From NCBI GenBank assembly GCA_016711705.1, contig JADJSK010000001.1, forward strand, positions 1,116,001-1,180,000: a stretch of DNA of 64,000 bases, given 5' to 3'. The notes beneath the pieces were generated by a model, which saw only the letters and a program-made list of their open reading frames with translations, made no database searches and was not told the origin of the DNA. The translations under genes were made by a program, and so were the position numbers. Origin of the DNA: Candidatus Brachybacter algidus (lineage in GTDB: Bacteria > Bacteroidota > Bacteroidia > Chitinophagales > Saprospiraceae). Shown here in pieces: positions 9,362 through 18,993 of this stretch; position 1 is the stretch's first letter; each line of letters begins with the position of its first letter.

Positions 9362-10819
9362 TCAATTTTTAATAAACTTTGTTACTCGGAAATTACTGCC
9401 ATCGTATATTTGAACTATATATATCCCTGCAGTTAAAAAACTTATATCAATTAGAGTTTGATCCAAACTCAATTTAATATCCTTCAATATTTGTCCGCTT
9501 ATATTTATAAGCTTTAGTGAAGTATTTTTTTCGATTGATATTTTTGGATCTTTTACAAGGATACAATCAGTCGCTGGATTAGGAAAGATAGTCAGCAATT
9601 GATCCTCATTAATTGACCGCTTCAATGAACCTTCCTTGTATCCAAAATAGTATTCGTCTCTAAATGTTCCAGCTATGGTGTTCAATTCATTATTTGTATA
9701 TTCAATAAGGCGACCATCATCATCTATTTGATAACTAAAAACTTTATGGCTTACTAGATTATTATTAAACAAATAATTTGACTCCTCTATACGATCGTGT
9801 ATGTTATATTGAAAATTATTCTCTTCACTTCCAAAAGAACTCATATAGAGAGATTTAGTCAATTTTGATTGCGCATCAATGTAATATGTTCTAGTACCAA
9901 GTATCACGGAGGTATCATCAATATTATAGTAACTTACCACATAATCATTGTTTAAAGGGGATAATTTTGTTTTCTCACTCAAAGTATACTGTTGCAAATT
10001 TTCATTGAAGTACCACTTGTCAAAACCCGAAGGACCTGTAATTAGCAGATCTGATCCATTAGTCGGAGAAAGTATTGAAGTATTGATATTCGTCGAATCG
10101 TAAATGTAGTAGGGATCAATTTTAGTAAATAATCTATTTTGAGCTCCTGGAATAAATCTAGTATTTTCTAATTTAAATTTATCTTGAAAAATATCATTAT
10201 TGATGCTATAATATTGTATTAATTGATATTCTTGTATATCTCCATTGTTATAAACTATTTGTGATATATTTTTGTCTGCATCCCATTTGATAGTTTCTGT
10301 ATTATATATAAAATGGGTATAATTTTTGATTAAATTCCCATCAAACTCAATCAAAAGTGAATCACCTTGTCCGACTAAATTATCTTTGTCATAATCAATA
10401 TAAGATATAAGTCTATTGTCTGAATCATAGTTATAGTGGACTTTTCCATAATATTCTTCATTTCCATTTTTTAAACTATAAAAACGTGTTTGATAAAGTG
10501 ATCCGGTGTTTTTGTAATCATAATAAATTCTTATAATTCCTTGATTAATATGAAAAACTTCAAAATCAACAATATGGATTTTATCATCTTCATATTGAAT
10601 CACATAAGTGACCTTTCGATTTTGTAATTCATTTTCAAAGTTTGAAATGATAATAGTATCGGGTTGGAGCGTAAATGATCTATCACCATTTTTAAGATTT
10701 AAATCCTGTAACAAAGCACCAGGATAATTAGCTAGAGCAACTATCTCAGCATGCTTCATCTGAGACTTACCTATATTAAGCAATAAAAAAATAGAGACAA
10801 AAGTATATATCGGCTTCAT
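9362..10819 (-). CDS. Secreted protein of unknown function with T9SS type A sorting domain
   Basis: The 485-aa protein has a signal peptide (1-19, ending GKSQ) and a C-terminal T9SS tail of about 80 residues (LLTIFPNPATDCILV and GIYIVQIYDG, with a basic end TKFIKN). The middle is rich in Tyr, Asn and Asp with short recurring segments (YYDYKN, HYNYDSDNRLISYIDYD, YQIDDDGRLIEYTNN), like the RHS/YD-type beta-strand repeats found in many Bacteroidota surface proteins. No catalytic motif is recognised. It is probably exported through the type IX system. It is convergent with the CotH gene and sits beyond the symporter operon in the same direction, with its own 115-bp upstream gap. Confidence 0.8.
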   Translation of the reverse strand: MKPIYTFVSIFLLLNIGKSQMKHAEIVALANYPGALLQDLNLKNGDRSFTLQPDTIIISNFENELQNRKVTYVIQYEDDKIHIVDFEVFHINQGIIRIYYDYKNTGSLYQTRFYSLKNGNEEYYGKVHYNYDSDNRLISYIDYDKDNLVGQGDSLLIEFDGNLIKNYTHFIYNTETIKWDADKNISQIVYNNGDIQEYQLIQYYSINNDIFQDKFKLENTRFIPGAQNRLFTKIDPYYIYDSTNINTSILSPTNGSDLLITGPSGFDKWYFNENLQQYTLSEKTKLSPLNNDYVVSYYNIDDTSVILGTRTYYIDAQSKLTKSLYMSSFGSEENNFQYNIHDRIEESNYLFNNNLVSHKVFSYQIDDDGRLIEYTNNELNTIAGTFRDEYYFGYKEGSLKRSINEDQLLTIFPNPATDCILVKDPKISIEKNTSLKLINISGQILKDIKLSLDQTLIDISFLTAGIYIVQIYDGSNFRVTKFIKN

Positions 10820-10934
10820 AGAATAAATTATTTAGATTTAAAAATATTCAATGAAAGGAGTAAATGCCATTTTAACTTTTATAAAGGTACATATTAAAAT
10901 TAAGAAAAATATACAGCAAATGGAAATATGACAA

Positions 10935-12617
10935 TTACAATTTTTTATTAGGAATAAGACCTTGTAGAATTATACCCAGGATTATGACCAATACGCATCC
11001 GATTAAATTGTACCACAAGAATGCAATATTGATTATCCCTTTTTCACCAAGCAAATAAACAGTCAAAATTACAACCTCTGAAAGAATGGCAGCCCAAAAA
11101 ACTGCTGTTCCACCAATCTTCTTGAAGAAAAATGCGACAGCAAAAACACCCAATACAGCACCATAAAACAAGGAGCCTACGATATTAACCGCCTGAATTA
11201 AATTTTCAAACAATGAACAAAACATTGCAAAAGCCATAGCTAACAATCCCCACAATACGGTAGCGAACTTTGTTGCCCTCAGATAATGTTTGTCATCCTT
11301 ATTTCGTCTAATAGATCTTTTGTACAAGTCAACTACTGTGGTGGAAGCAAGCGCATTTAGTTCAGAAGCCTTACTTGACATCGAACTTGAAAAGATCACT
11401 GCTATTAATAACCCCACCATTCCTACAGGAAGATATGAGAGTACATAGGATATGAATACATAATCTTTGTCATTTGTATCCAGATTTGGATCCACTTTTT
11501 TAATCAAGCTATCCGAATTAGATCGCATGAGGCCAAGTTTCTTTTCAATGCTTTGGATTTTTTCTGATTTGGCTTCCGGATGGTCGAGCACATTATTATA
11601 TTCCCTTTGTCTTTCATAAAACAAAAAATTATATTCGTCTTTGAGCTTATTCCATTGAGGCGCTTCTTCAGATTTCTCAACAATTGAAATATTAACCGGA
11701 TTAAAATGGATAGGAGGTTTATTATAAATGTAAAAGACAAAGACAAGCACTCCCAATAGCAAGATGAAAAATTGCATTGGTATCTTAAGAATACCATTAA
11801 ACAACAATCCCAATCTACTCTCTCTCAGCGAAGCACCTGAAAGATACCTGCCTACCTGTGATTGATCTGTACCAAAATATGACATAAATAGAAAAAAACC
11901 ACCAATTACACCTGACCAAAAGTTGTACCTATCTGATAAGTCAACTTTAAAATCCACAAGGTTCATCTTTCCTGTCTGACCTGCTATTGCAAGACTTTGA
12001 GACAGACCAATTCCATCAGGCAGACTATTTAATAAAATAATAAAAGTTAAAAATAACCCTAAGAAAATCACCAACATTTGAAATTGTTGGGTCTGTGCTA
12101 CCGCCTTGTAACCACCAAATGTAGTGTAAGAAATAGTCAATATGCTGAGTGCTACTATAGTCCATTTCAGATCCCACCCAAGCAACACCGAAAGCACTAT
12201 GGCAGGCGCATAGATCGTCAAACCTGCACCCATAGCTCTTTGTGTAAGAAAGAGAAGAGAAGTCACAGTTCTTGTCTTAAGGTCGAACCTCGTTTCAAGG
12301 AATTCATAGGCAGTACTCACCCTCATCTTATAATACAAAGGCACAAAAAATACTGAAAGCACGATCATTGCTATTGGAAGTCCAAAATAAAACTGAACAA
12401 ATCGCATTCCATCCTCAAATCCCTGACCAGGTGTAGATATGAAGGTAACAGCACTCGCTTGAGTTGTCATGATGGAGATACAAATAGCCCACCATTTCAT
12501 ATCCCTATTGCCCACTACGTATGACTCTGCCGTCTGATTATTGATATTTTTAGCAATACCATATATTGTAATGAAAAGCAATGTGGCGATCAATACTACC
12601 CAGTCGACTTCCCTCAT
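10935..12617 (-). CDS. Sodium:solute symporter (SSS family)
   Basis: The 560-aa, very hydrophobic protein has about 13-14 membrane segments. The N-terminus has the SSS pattern ESYVVGNRDMKWWAICISIMTTQASAVTF, then STAYEFLETRF. A hydrophilic insertion at about 305-370 is typical of Bacteroidota members. These transporters use the sodium gradient to import sugars, acids or other small solutes; the substrate here is not shown by sequence. Its ATG overlaps the stop of a 40-aa membrane microprotein gene (TAATG), which in turn follows the PIG-L deacetylase by one base, so all three should be co-translated. The substrate may therefore be an amino sugar or a product of the deacetylase (inference). Confidence 0.9.
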   Translation of the reverse strand: MREVDWVVLIATLLFITIYGIAKNINNQTAESYVVGNRDMKWWAICISIMTTQASAVTFISTPGQGFEDGMRFVQFYFGLPIAMIVLSVFFVPLYYKMRVSTAYEFLETRFDLKTRTVTSLLFLTQRAMGAGLTIYAPAIVLSVLLGWDLKWTIVALSILTISYTTFGGYKAVAQTQQFQMLVIFLGLFLTFIILLNSLPDGIGLSQSLAIAGQTGKMNLVDFKVDLSDRYNFWSGVIGGFFLFMSYFGTDQSQVGRYLSGASLRESRLGLLFNGILKIPMQFFILLLGVLVFVFYIYNKPPIHFNPVNISIVEKSEEAPQWNKLKDEYNFLFYERQREYNNVLDHPEAKSEKIQSIEKKLGLMRSNSDSLIKKVDPNLDTNDKDYVFISYVLSYLPVGMVGLLIAVIFSSSMSSKASELNALASTTVVDLYKRSIRRNKDDKHYLRATKFATVLWGLLAMAFAMFCSLFENLIQAVNIVGSLFYGAVLGVFAVAFFFKKIGGTAVFWAAILSEVVILTVYLLGEKGIINIAFLWYNLIGCVLVIILGIILQGLIPNKKL

Positions 12618-12739
12618 TAACGATTGAATTTATATTGGATCATTAAAAAAATAACTAATAAAATGATTTGGCTAAGACCAACCAAAATGTAGGCCCTTGT
12701 CCAATTTTCTCGACTTTCTAACGGATTATTCTCCTCCAT
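12617..12739 (-). CDS. 40-aa single-span membrane microprotein, coupled to the symporter
   Basis: On the minus strand the frame from ATG at 12739 to TAA at 12617 encodes 40 residues: an acidic start (MEENNPLES), a tryptophan, then one hydrophobic span of about 22 residues (AYILVGLSQIILLVIFLMIQ) and a basic end (YKFNR). Its stop overlaps the symporter start by one base, and its ATG follows the deacetylase TGA after one base. The tight packing and membrane topology argue for a real gene, perhaps a small accessory subunit of the symporter. The family is not known to me. Confidence 0.65.
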   Translation of the reverse strand: MEENNPLESRENWTRAYILVGLSQIILLVIFLMIQYKFNR

Positions 12740-12740
12740 A

Positions 12741-15219
12741 TCAAAGTGATAACATATTCTCAATTAATCTATAAGCACCTGGTATTCCTGCAGGTAATTC
12801 TCTGTAAAATACCAGCCCGGTATAAATGTAGGTCCCTTTGCCATAATTTGCTATGATCAAAGAGCCACTAGATGGGTTTTCATTCTTGTCATTCATGCTT
12901 AACATTGGTATATAATGCTCATCATATTTATCAGCAAAGTAAACCCCTCGCTCTTGAACCCAGTACTTAAAATCATCCTGTGTGATCTTATTAGGTTTAT
13001 TAAAGATGTTGTGATCCGGTTGCAATATAGTCATAACTGCATGTTCATCTGTGACCCTTGTTCTGCCAAGTGTCAAAGGATAGGGCCCAAATTGCTTGAT
13101 CTTTAGATTATTACTGGTGTTATATTGGACTATGACATGCCCACCCTGCTCGGTATAAAGATTCAGCGTATTGTTTAATTGCTCTGATTGATCAAGAACA
13201 TTAAATGCTCTGATGCCCAGTATAATAGATTTATATTTTTTAAAATTTAACAAGTCAAAACCTGTAGGATCGATTAGTTCTATGTCATGCCCGGCATCTC
13301 TAAGTGACTCAAAAACAAGATCTCCAGCTCCGGAAATGTATCCGATTTTTCCTGAAGATTTGACTGACTTTACTACAGACATTGCAACTTTGTTCGGCAT
13401 ATTGATGACCCTGTATGGCAAATGATCATATTTTATTTCTTCGAATCCTCTATTAAATGTTTGGCCATCAGATATCACATGGGCACCGATCGAATCGATA
13501 CCATCGAAATGGCTATCTTCTATCATAAAAGAAACATCCTTTTTTTCACCTTTGAACTTAAAACTTACTGGAATAGAAGCTGGAATTGATTTCCAACCCT
13601 TTGGAAGATCAAGTATTACTTCACCCACTTTAAACCCCTTTGAAGAGCGAACTATGCATTCTATTTTTGTTTGATGATCAGATTTAGCAACTACTGAATT
13701 TCGTTTCAGATTTACTGTAAGTTCAGGGACAACCTGAATTTTATCATATTTCTGACCAAATGCAGGATTAACAGATTTATAAAAAGTTCTATTGGATAAG
13801 AAATTTTATGGCCGCTAATCTGAACTTCCATCATTCCTATCATCACTGGATCATTTTCTGGTTGCCCAATGATCATTCTGTCCTTAACATCATACATCAT
13901 AGGGGGGAAAACTTACCTTTTAGCCAATATGGGCTAGTAAATGGCAAATTTTGAGGTAAGCCTATTTTGAAAGTTTCTTTAATATCATTATTATAAGCTA
14001 AAGTTGATTCCTTCAATTTAAGCTGATTGCCTATGAGGGTCAGAGAATTAATGCTAACAGCTTCAGGAGATCTATTTATATATTCTACATCTACCCTTAT
14101 TGAATCACCTGGACAAACTGTTTGTTGATCTGTTACAACTTCAGTATAAAACCCGGCGCAGTTAAGGATAATTTGATTGATTTCATCTTGTTTAATTTTT
14201 TTCCAATAATTGTCTTTCAATGAACCTACCTTGTCATAAAGACTGATCAAAGCCTGTATAGAATTCTGTGGCATGTTAAAATCAAAAGTCTTCAAGATTT
14301 GATCATAGGCGACTTGCACCTCGCTTCCTCCTTCTACCCTATCCCAATTAGTATTCAGCTCACTAAAAGGATTATTTTTATCAGAAGCCGCAGTTCCATT
14401 GAGTAGTTCAAGATATTCAATTACGGAGCCTCGACTATAAGCTGATCCAAATCCCTGACACCGATGCATACTTCTTGAGCGTGCAGCCAATTCACCATTT
14501 GAATAGCCCAATAATGGAAAATATACCCCACAATCAAGCTTGTATAGGTTTGTTTTATCAGCTTTATCAAATTCTTCTTTTGTTTTATAAAAAAAACTAG
14601 AGGTATTACAATACATGTTCGATACCTGCCATGGTCCGAATGGAAAATTTTCAATTTTATAATTTGGATCAGCGGCAAGCAAGATAGCTTTGTCCGCAAG
14701 AATAGCTGATGCTGAATGATGGCCATGTGTTTCACCAATGTTCTTTGTTGAAAATCGATTAATAATGACGTCAGGTCTAAATCGTCTGATGGCCCCTACC
14801 ATGTCTTTTAAAATTTCAGCTTCTTTCCAGAAGCTCATAGTTTCATCAGGATGCTTAGAAAAACCAAAATCATTGGCCCTGGTAAACCATTGCTTGCCTC
14901 CATCTACAGATCGAGCTTGCAATAATTCATGAGTCCTTAAAACACCTAATAAGGCTCCAAGCTCCGTTCCTATAAGGTTTTGGCCGCCGTCCCCTCTGGT
15001 CAATGATAAATAAGTTGTATTAAAATGTTTTTGATTGGTGAGATATGAAATCAATCTTGTATTTTCGTCGTCAGGATGCGCAGCGAGATACATAGCATTC
15101 CCGAGTACATTCAATTTTTGTAGCTGGACATAAATAACATTGGAAGGAACCGGACCAATTTGCTGGCTGTAAACCAAGGTATTTAAACCCAATAGAATTA
15201 GAATTAGACAACTTTTCAT
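12741..15219 (-). CDS. PIG-L/LmbE-family deacetylase with GATase-like C-terminal domain (two single-base frameshifts)
   Basis: Three overlapping frames form one protein of about 826 aa once one base is added at each of two homopolymers: G6 at 13902-13907 and A5 at 13781-13785. After repair the joins read KGKFSPPMMYDVKDRM and ELFYKSVNPAFGQKYDK, which run on smoothly. The start at 15219 gives a signal peptide (KSCLILILLGLNTLVYSQQ). The N-terminal domain has the metal-site motif AAHPDDE at about residues 46-52 and the later GETHGHHSAS. A beta-sandwich middle and a class-I-glutamine-amidotransferase-like C-terminal domain follow. The family removes N-acetyl groups from GlcNAc-type substrates. It is probably periplasmic and is the first gene of the deacetylase-microprotein-symporter operon. 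The breaks look like sequencing error. Confidence 0.85.
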
Positions 15220-15290
15220 CAAAATTATTGCTTTTAATTGACCAAAATAAAGTAAAATATTTCGCAAATTCGAAATTTAAAAATTTTTTC

Positions 15291-16700
15291 ATGAGAAACA
15301 TCAATATTGATTCTAAGTTTACTTTATTATACAAATTAATATGTATAGTCTTCATTTGTACTTATTTTTATTCGTGTAAAACTACTTTGAGAGGCTCCAG
15401 GCCAATAGTTCTGGAAGATAAAAAGATAAATAAAGATTCCCTTTCAGCTGATGTAATTTTACAGATGAAAGATTCCTGGACCGCCTACAAAAAATTTGCC
15501 TGGGGAAGAGATGAGTTGAAACCATTATCCCAGTCTTTCAAAGATTATTATGGTGAAAGTTTACTTTTCACACCATTAAGTGCCTATACGACATTAAAAC
15601 TTATGAAGTTGGATTCAGAAGCTCTTGAATGCAAGGAATTAATATTAAGTCAACTTTCATTTGACAAGGATATAGATGTCAACCATGCAGAAATGGTTCA
15701 TGTGGTGCTTGGTGGCTTGCTTAGTGCATATGAAATGGACGGGGATGAAAAATTTTTACGCTTAGCTACTGAATTGGGTGATAAAATGTTGCCTGTCTTT
15801 AAAGCACCTTATGGCCTGGTTTATAGAAATATAAATCTTAAGACAGGGATCGGCTCAGGTGAAATATGCGATCCTGATGAAATAGCTGGCCTAATGTTGG
15901 AATATGGAGTACTCAGCAAGTTGACTGAAGATCCAAAGTATTTTAATGCCGCCAAAAGTGCTGCTAAAACTCTTTATAGTAAAAAGTCAAAACTTAATTT
16001 GTTGGGTGCAGCTATTGATATAAGAACCGGATTATGGACTAATCCTGAAACTCATATAATGGAGGGCATGGATATTTGGTATGACGATCTCTACAAATCT
16101 GCTGTTATGTTTAATGATGCAGAATTAATGGAAATGTTCAATACAAGTATTTCTGCCGTAGTTAAGTACCTAAAGGAATTTACTAATATGGGCACATGGT
16201 ATGAACTTGGAAATATGGCATATGGGACTCAAGTGCATCCGGAATTTAGTGCGCAATCATGCTCTTTTCCTATTTTACTAGCTAATTCAGGTGATATTAA
16301 AGAAGCTGAGAATATGATGGAATCTGTCATAAAGTATTGGGCTGAATATGGTATTGCACCCGAACAAATGAATTACAAGACCAAACAAGTTATTTCAGCA
16401 TCTTACCTTTTACGCCCGCAAGCCATTCAGTCTGCTGCAGTCCTTTATAGAATGACTTCAAAAGATAGATATCTGAAAGCAGGGGATTATATGTACAGTT
16501 CAATGATAAAATTTTGTAAGAATGGCACGAATGGTTTTGCTGCATTGAGGGATGTAAGAACTTTAGAAAAAATGGATCAAATGGATTACTATTTCTATTC
16601 TTCCACCCTTAAATATGCTTTTTTACTTTATAATGATGAAGTCGCCAACACTTTAGGGCAATATATAATTAGTACAAACGGAATGATGTTTAGAAGGTGA
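15291..16700 (+). CDS. GH47-family (alpha-1,2-mannosidase-like) lipoprotein with substituted catalytic glutamate
   Basis: The 469-aa protein starts at 15291, which gives a signal peptide ending in a lipobox-like FYSC. The fold is GH47: AYKKFAWGRDELKPLS, LGGLLSAYEMDGDEKFLRLATELGDKMLPVF, DIWYDDLYKSAVMF, LLRPQAIQSAAVLYRMT and a C-terminal ISTNGMMF in place of the usual NTEAHP. GH47 enzymes trim alpha-1,2-mannose and are mostly eukaryotic, with a minority in bacteria. The acid Glu (before VVLGG) and the Asp (WYDDL) are kept. The third catalytic Glu, in the family's LRPE motif, is Gln (codon CAA at 16419-16421). It may be inactive, altered in specificity, or a binding protein. It is divergent from the deacetylase operon, with 71 bp between the two starts. 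Confidence 0.82.
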   Translation: MRNINIDSKFTLLYKLICIVFICTYFYSCKTTLRGSRPIVLEDKKINKDSLSADVILQMKDSWTAYKKFAWGRDELKPLSQSFKDYYGESLLFTPLSAYTTLKLMKLDSEALECKELILSQLSFDKDIDVNHAEMVHVVLGGLLSAYEMDGDEKFLRLATELGDKMLPVFKAPYGLVYRNINLKTGIGSGEICDPDEIAGLMLEYGVLSKLTEDPKYFNAAKSAAKTLYSKKSKLNLLGAAIDIRTGLWTNPETHIMEGMDIWYDDLYKSAVMFNDAELMEMFNTSISAVVKYLKEFTNMGTWYELGNMAYGTQVHPEFSAQSCSFPILLANSGDIKEAENMMESVIKYWAEYGIAPEQMNYKTKQVISASYLLRPQAIQSAAVLYRMTSKDRYLKAGDYMYSSMIKFCKNGTNGFAALRDVRTLEKMDQMDYYFYSSTLKYAFLLYNDEVANTLGQYIISTNGMMFRR

Positions 16701-16770
16701 TGAAGTGAGAAGGTAAAGAGTTGAGAAAATAAAGAGGTAAAGAGGTGAGAAGGTGAGAAAGTCGGGAGAG
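16694..16770. repeat. Degenerate GTGAGAAG-type short tandem repeat
   Basis: Runs of GTGAGAAG, GTAAAGAG and variants follow directly on the GH47 stop codon. The same repeat type recurs near 19.07, 47.19, 47.60, 48.38, 57.93 and 58.23 kb. Confidence 0.7.
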
Positions 16771-16997
16771 AGAAAAAGTTTTATCACAGAGGATAATTTT
16801 CAACCATGAAACATTCGTTATAGGATAATCAGTTTTGCACCGAATTTAATGAAGATTTAAGATAAATGGTGCTAATTTTTCCGAAAAATGAAAGGCATAC
16901 GCTTATTAACTTTATCTAGTAATGATAAACTAGGACACTAAGGGATTTTAATCTATGATTACAACTTTAGCTGCTATTGAACGAAGACTTTCACATG

Positions 16998-17061
16998 AAT
17001 TTTAAAATGTGCCCTTTAGGGACAGGTCGCGACCTGTCCCTAAAGGGCACATTTTAAAATT
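16998..17061. repeat. 64-bp perfect palindrome
   Basis: Every base from 16998 to 17029 pairs with 17061 down to 17030, with no spacer and no mismatch. The centre reads GGGACAGGTCGCGACCTGTCCC-like sequence around a TCGCGA core, and the ends are AT-rich (AATTTTAAAATG). Degenerate relatives (GGACAGGTCTCAACCTATCC at about 19491) suggest a repeat family. It could extrude as a cruciform or act as a transcription barrier. Confidence 0.85.
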
Positions 17062-17170
17062 TACGCTTCAATTTAACATTTTTGCTATTCTAAATTTCAC
17101 CCATGACTAAAGTAAAGGGCTATTGAACGCGAAGATTTATTAAAGCCTTTAATTTTGAAATTAACAATCA

Positions 17171-17268
17171 ATTACTCATTACCCATTATCCATTACCCAT
17201 TATCCATTACCCATTATCCATTACCCATTATCCATTACCCATTACCCATTACCCATTATCCATTACCC
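17171..17268. repeat. Heptanucleotide array (ATTAYCC)n, about 14 units
   Basis: Fourteen consecutive 7-bp units alternate ATTACCC and ATTATCC with almost no other change. It lies between the 64-bp palindrome and the 3' end of the coiled-coil membrane gene. The same unit occurs near 47.56, 47.98 and 48.35 kb. Confidence 0.9.
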
Positions 17269-17324
17269 ATAAAAAAAGGCCCCGAAGTCACCCCCGAAGC
17301 CCATTCATCTATATTGATACACTT

Positions 17325-18353
17325 TTAAGCTTCAAAAAACTTATCATATTCGTTATCATCTTTTTTCTCGTTTCCAAGAATGACACGTTCAGGACGAGGA
17401 GCATTAAGATCTAAATTACTCTTCTCTCCTTTATTACCCATCAACATTAGCGTGCTATCTTTTTCCCATTGTTCCAACATTTTCATGCCGTCTTCTTCAA
17501 AAACTGCATTTTGTAGATCGATGCTATCCATAAAGTTGGTGGACATTTCCATGAAACGCTCCATCTCCCCTACTTTCATGGCTACATCATCAGCGATAGA
17601 TTCCATGGCTTGATCAAAGATGGCACGTTTGTCAGAATTTCCGGAAATGATATTCATCGCTGATTTCATTGCACTATGAGATGCACGGATAGCCGATCTC
17701 TCCTGCTCCTTCACCTTGACCTGATCACGTGTATCTTCTACAAGTATCTCTGAATTCGAATACATTTTGGTAAGAATACGATAAAGTACTTCCATCTTTT
17801 GATACAGAACGGTATATTTCTCATTGGTATCAGTAAGTCTTGCAGCCTTTCTTGAAGATAACACCATGTGTTGATCCTTTTCCATCTCTTTAGCTTTACT
17901 TGCCATTTTCATATTCATGTCGATGGAATCCTTATTCTGCTCCATGATGGTCTGTAGTTTACGCATCTGACCTTTTAGGTTGCCTATTTGAGTACCCATC
18001 TTCTTAAGATTGTTTTCCAGGTCTTCTACATAACTTTTCAGAATACCGATAGGATCTATTTGAACGAACCAACCTGTGACAGTCCTCATGATGCTTTTGT
18101 ACATGTACCAGATCAGGTTGCGCATTTTTGGGTCAAAAACCATATACAGCAAAGCGCCTAAGGCGATAAGCATCCCTGATAGATACAGCGTATTCATAGC
18201 CAATTCGATCAATACAGGCAAAGCCTGATATAGAAGGTATCCACCTCCAACTAATATTCCTGCTCCAACAAACAAACCGGCCTTTCCTTCAGGACGTTGC
18301 AAAAATGTCTTAGCTTTCCCATCAATACTACTGAATGGTGTGAGTTGTGTCAT
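17325..18353 (-). CDS. Membrane-anchored coiled-coil protein, PspA-like, unknown function
   Basis: The 342-aa protein has a short polar N-terminus (MTQLTPFSSIDGKAKTF), two membrane segments at about 25-45 and 50-70, then a long helical region (about 95-290) rich in Met, Lys, Glu and Gln with heptad character. The tail is acidic and disordered (NEKKDDNEYDKFFEA). The helical part (VEDLENNLKKMGTQIGNLKGQM) recalls PspA/IM30-type membrane-stress proteins, but no diagnostic motif is seen and the membrane spans are unlike PspA. It follows its upstream partner by 7 bp, so the two are probably one operon and may form a complex. Confidence 0.7.
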   Translation of the reverse strand: MTQLTPFSSIDGKAKTFLQRPEGKAGLFVGAGILVGGGYLLYQALPVLIELAMNTLYLSGMLIALGALLYMVFDPKMRNLIWYMYKSIMRTVTGWFVQIDPIGILKSYVEDLENNLKKMGTQIGNLKGQMRKLQTIMEQNKDSIDMNMKMASKAKEMEKDQHMVLSSRKAARLTDTNEKYTVLYQKMEVLYRILTKMYSNSEILVEDTRDQVKVKEQERSAIRASHSAMKSAMNIISGNSDKRAIFDQAMESIADDVAMKVGEMERFMEMSTNFMDSIDLQNAVFEEDGMKMLEQWEKDSTLMLMGNKGEKSNLDLNAPRPERVILGNEKKDDNEYDKFFEA

Positions 18354-18360
18354 GCTGACT

Positions 18361-18924
18361 TTATTTAATGTTTTGGTTAATTAATTCAATGTCTTTGTTA
18401 AACTCAGTTATGATCTCAGCAAAGGTATGTTCAAATTTGTAACGAGAATCTTCTATTTTGGCAATAGATTCAGCAATTTGGCTATCGACACCATCGATGT
18501 TTTTTTGATAATCGTTTATTTCTGACTGAAGTTTAGAAATAAGATCCTTATTTCGGTCTATCTGAGATTGAAGTTTTTGCTGTTCGGCTTTTCTTCCATC
18601 AACTTTGGCCTCTTTCTGATTTTTTAGCGCAGAATCAAACTGAACTTTTTCCTTCTGGATGATTTGTTTGTAAAACTCAGCACTCTTTACCAGCTTATCT
18701 TTCGTAAGGCCCATTGTAGTTCCTGTGGTGAAAGCTGACATCATAGCTAGTGGCTTATCCATCGGTAGTTTGATCAATGCAGCATATGATTGCTTGAACT
18801 CGATATAATCAAAACCTTCCTGGTTACTTTTTTCCAGAGCTTTCATTAAGAACTCAAGACTTTTGATATCTGATTCTGAAGTTAATTCAAATAATGATGA
18901 CAACTGGTCTAATTTTTCTGACAT
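18361..18924 (-). CDS. Cytoplasmic coiled-coil protein, partner of the downstream membrane protein
   Basis: The start at 18924 (MSEKLDQLSSLFELTSES) is preferred over an upstream in-frame ATG at 18993, because the extra 23 residues look like untranslated leader. The resulting 187-aa protein is soluble. Residues 1-90 are mixed helical with a conserved-looking MMSAFTTGTTMGLTKDKL; residues 95-187 form a strong coiled coil (QQKLQSQIDRNKDLISKLQ). No known family is recognised. It lies 7 bp upstream of the coiled-coil membrane protein gene in the same direction, and complementary coiled coils suggest physical interaction (inference). Confidence 0.65.
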   Translation of the reverse strand: MSEKLDQLSSLFELTSESDIKSLEFLMKALEKSNQEGFDYIEFKQSYAALIKLPMDKPLAMMSAFTTGTTMGLTKDKLVKSAEFYKQIIQKEKVQFDSALKNQKEAKVDGRKAEQQKLQSQIDRNKDLISKLQSEINDYQKNIDGVDSQIAESIAKIEDSRYKFEHTFAEIITEFNKDIELINQNIK

Positions 18925-18993
18925 GATTTTATTAAATGTTTGTGTAAAAATAAGTAAGTATTTATAAATGTCGCCAATTAAACGATTTAACAC

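Noticed and set aside
17171..17268. CRISPR array
   Set aside because: Units are 7 bp without spacers; there are no 25-40-bp repeats with unique spacers and no cas genes.
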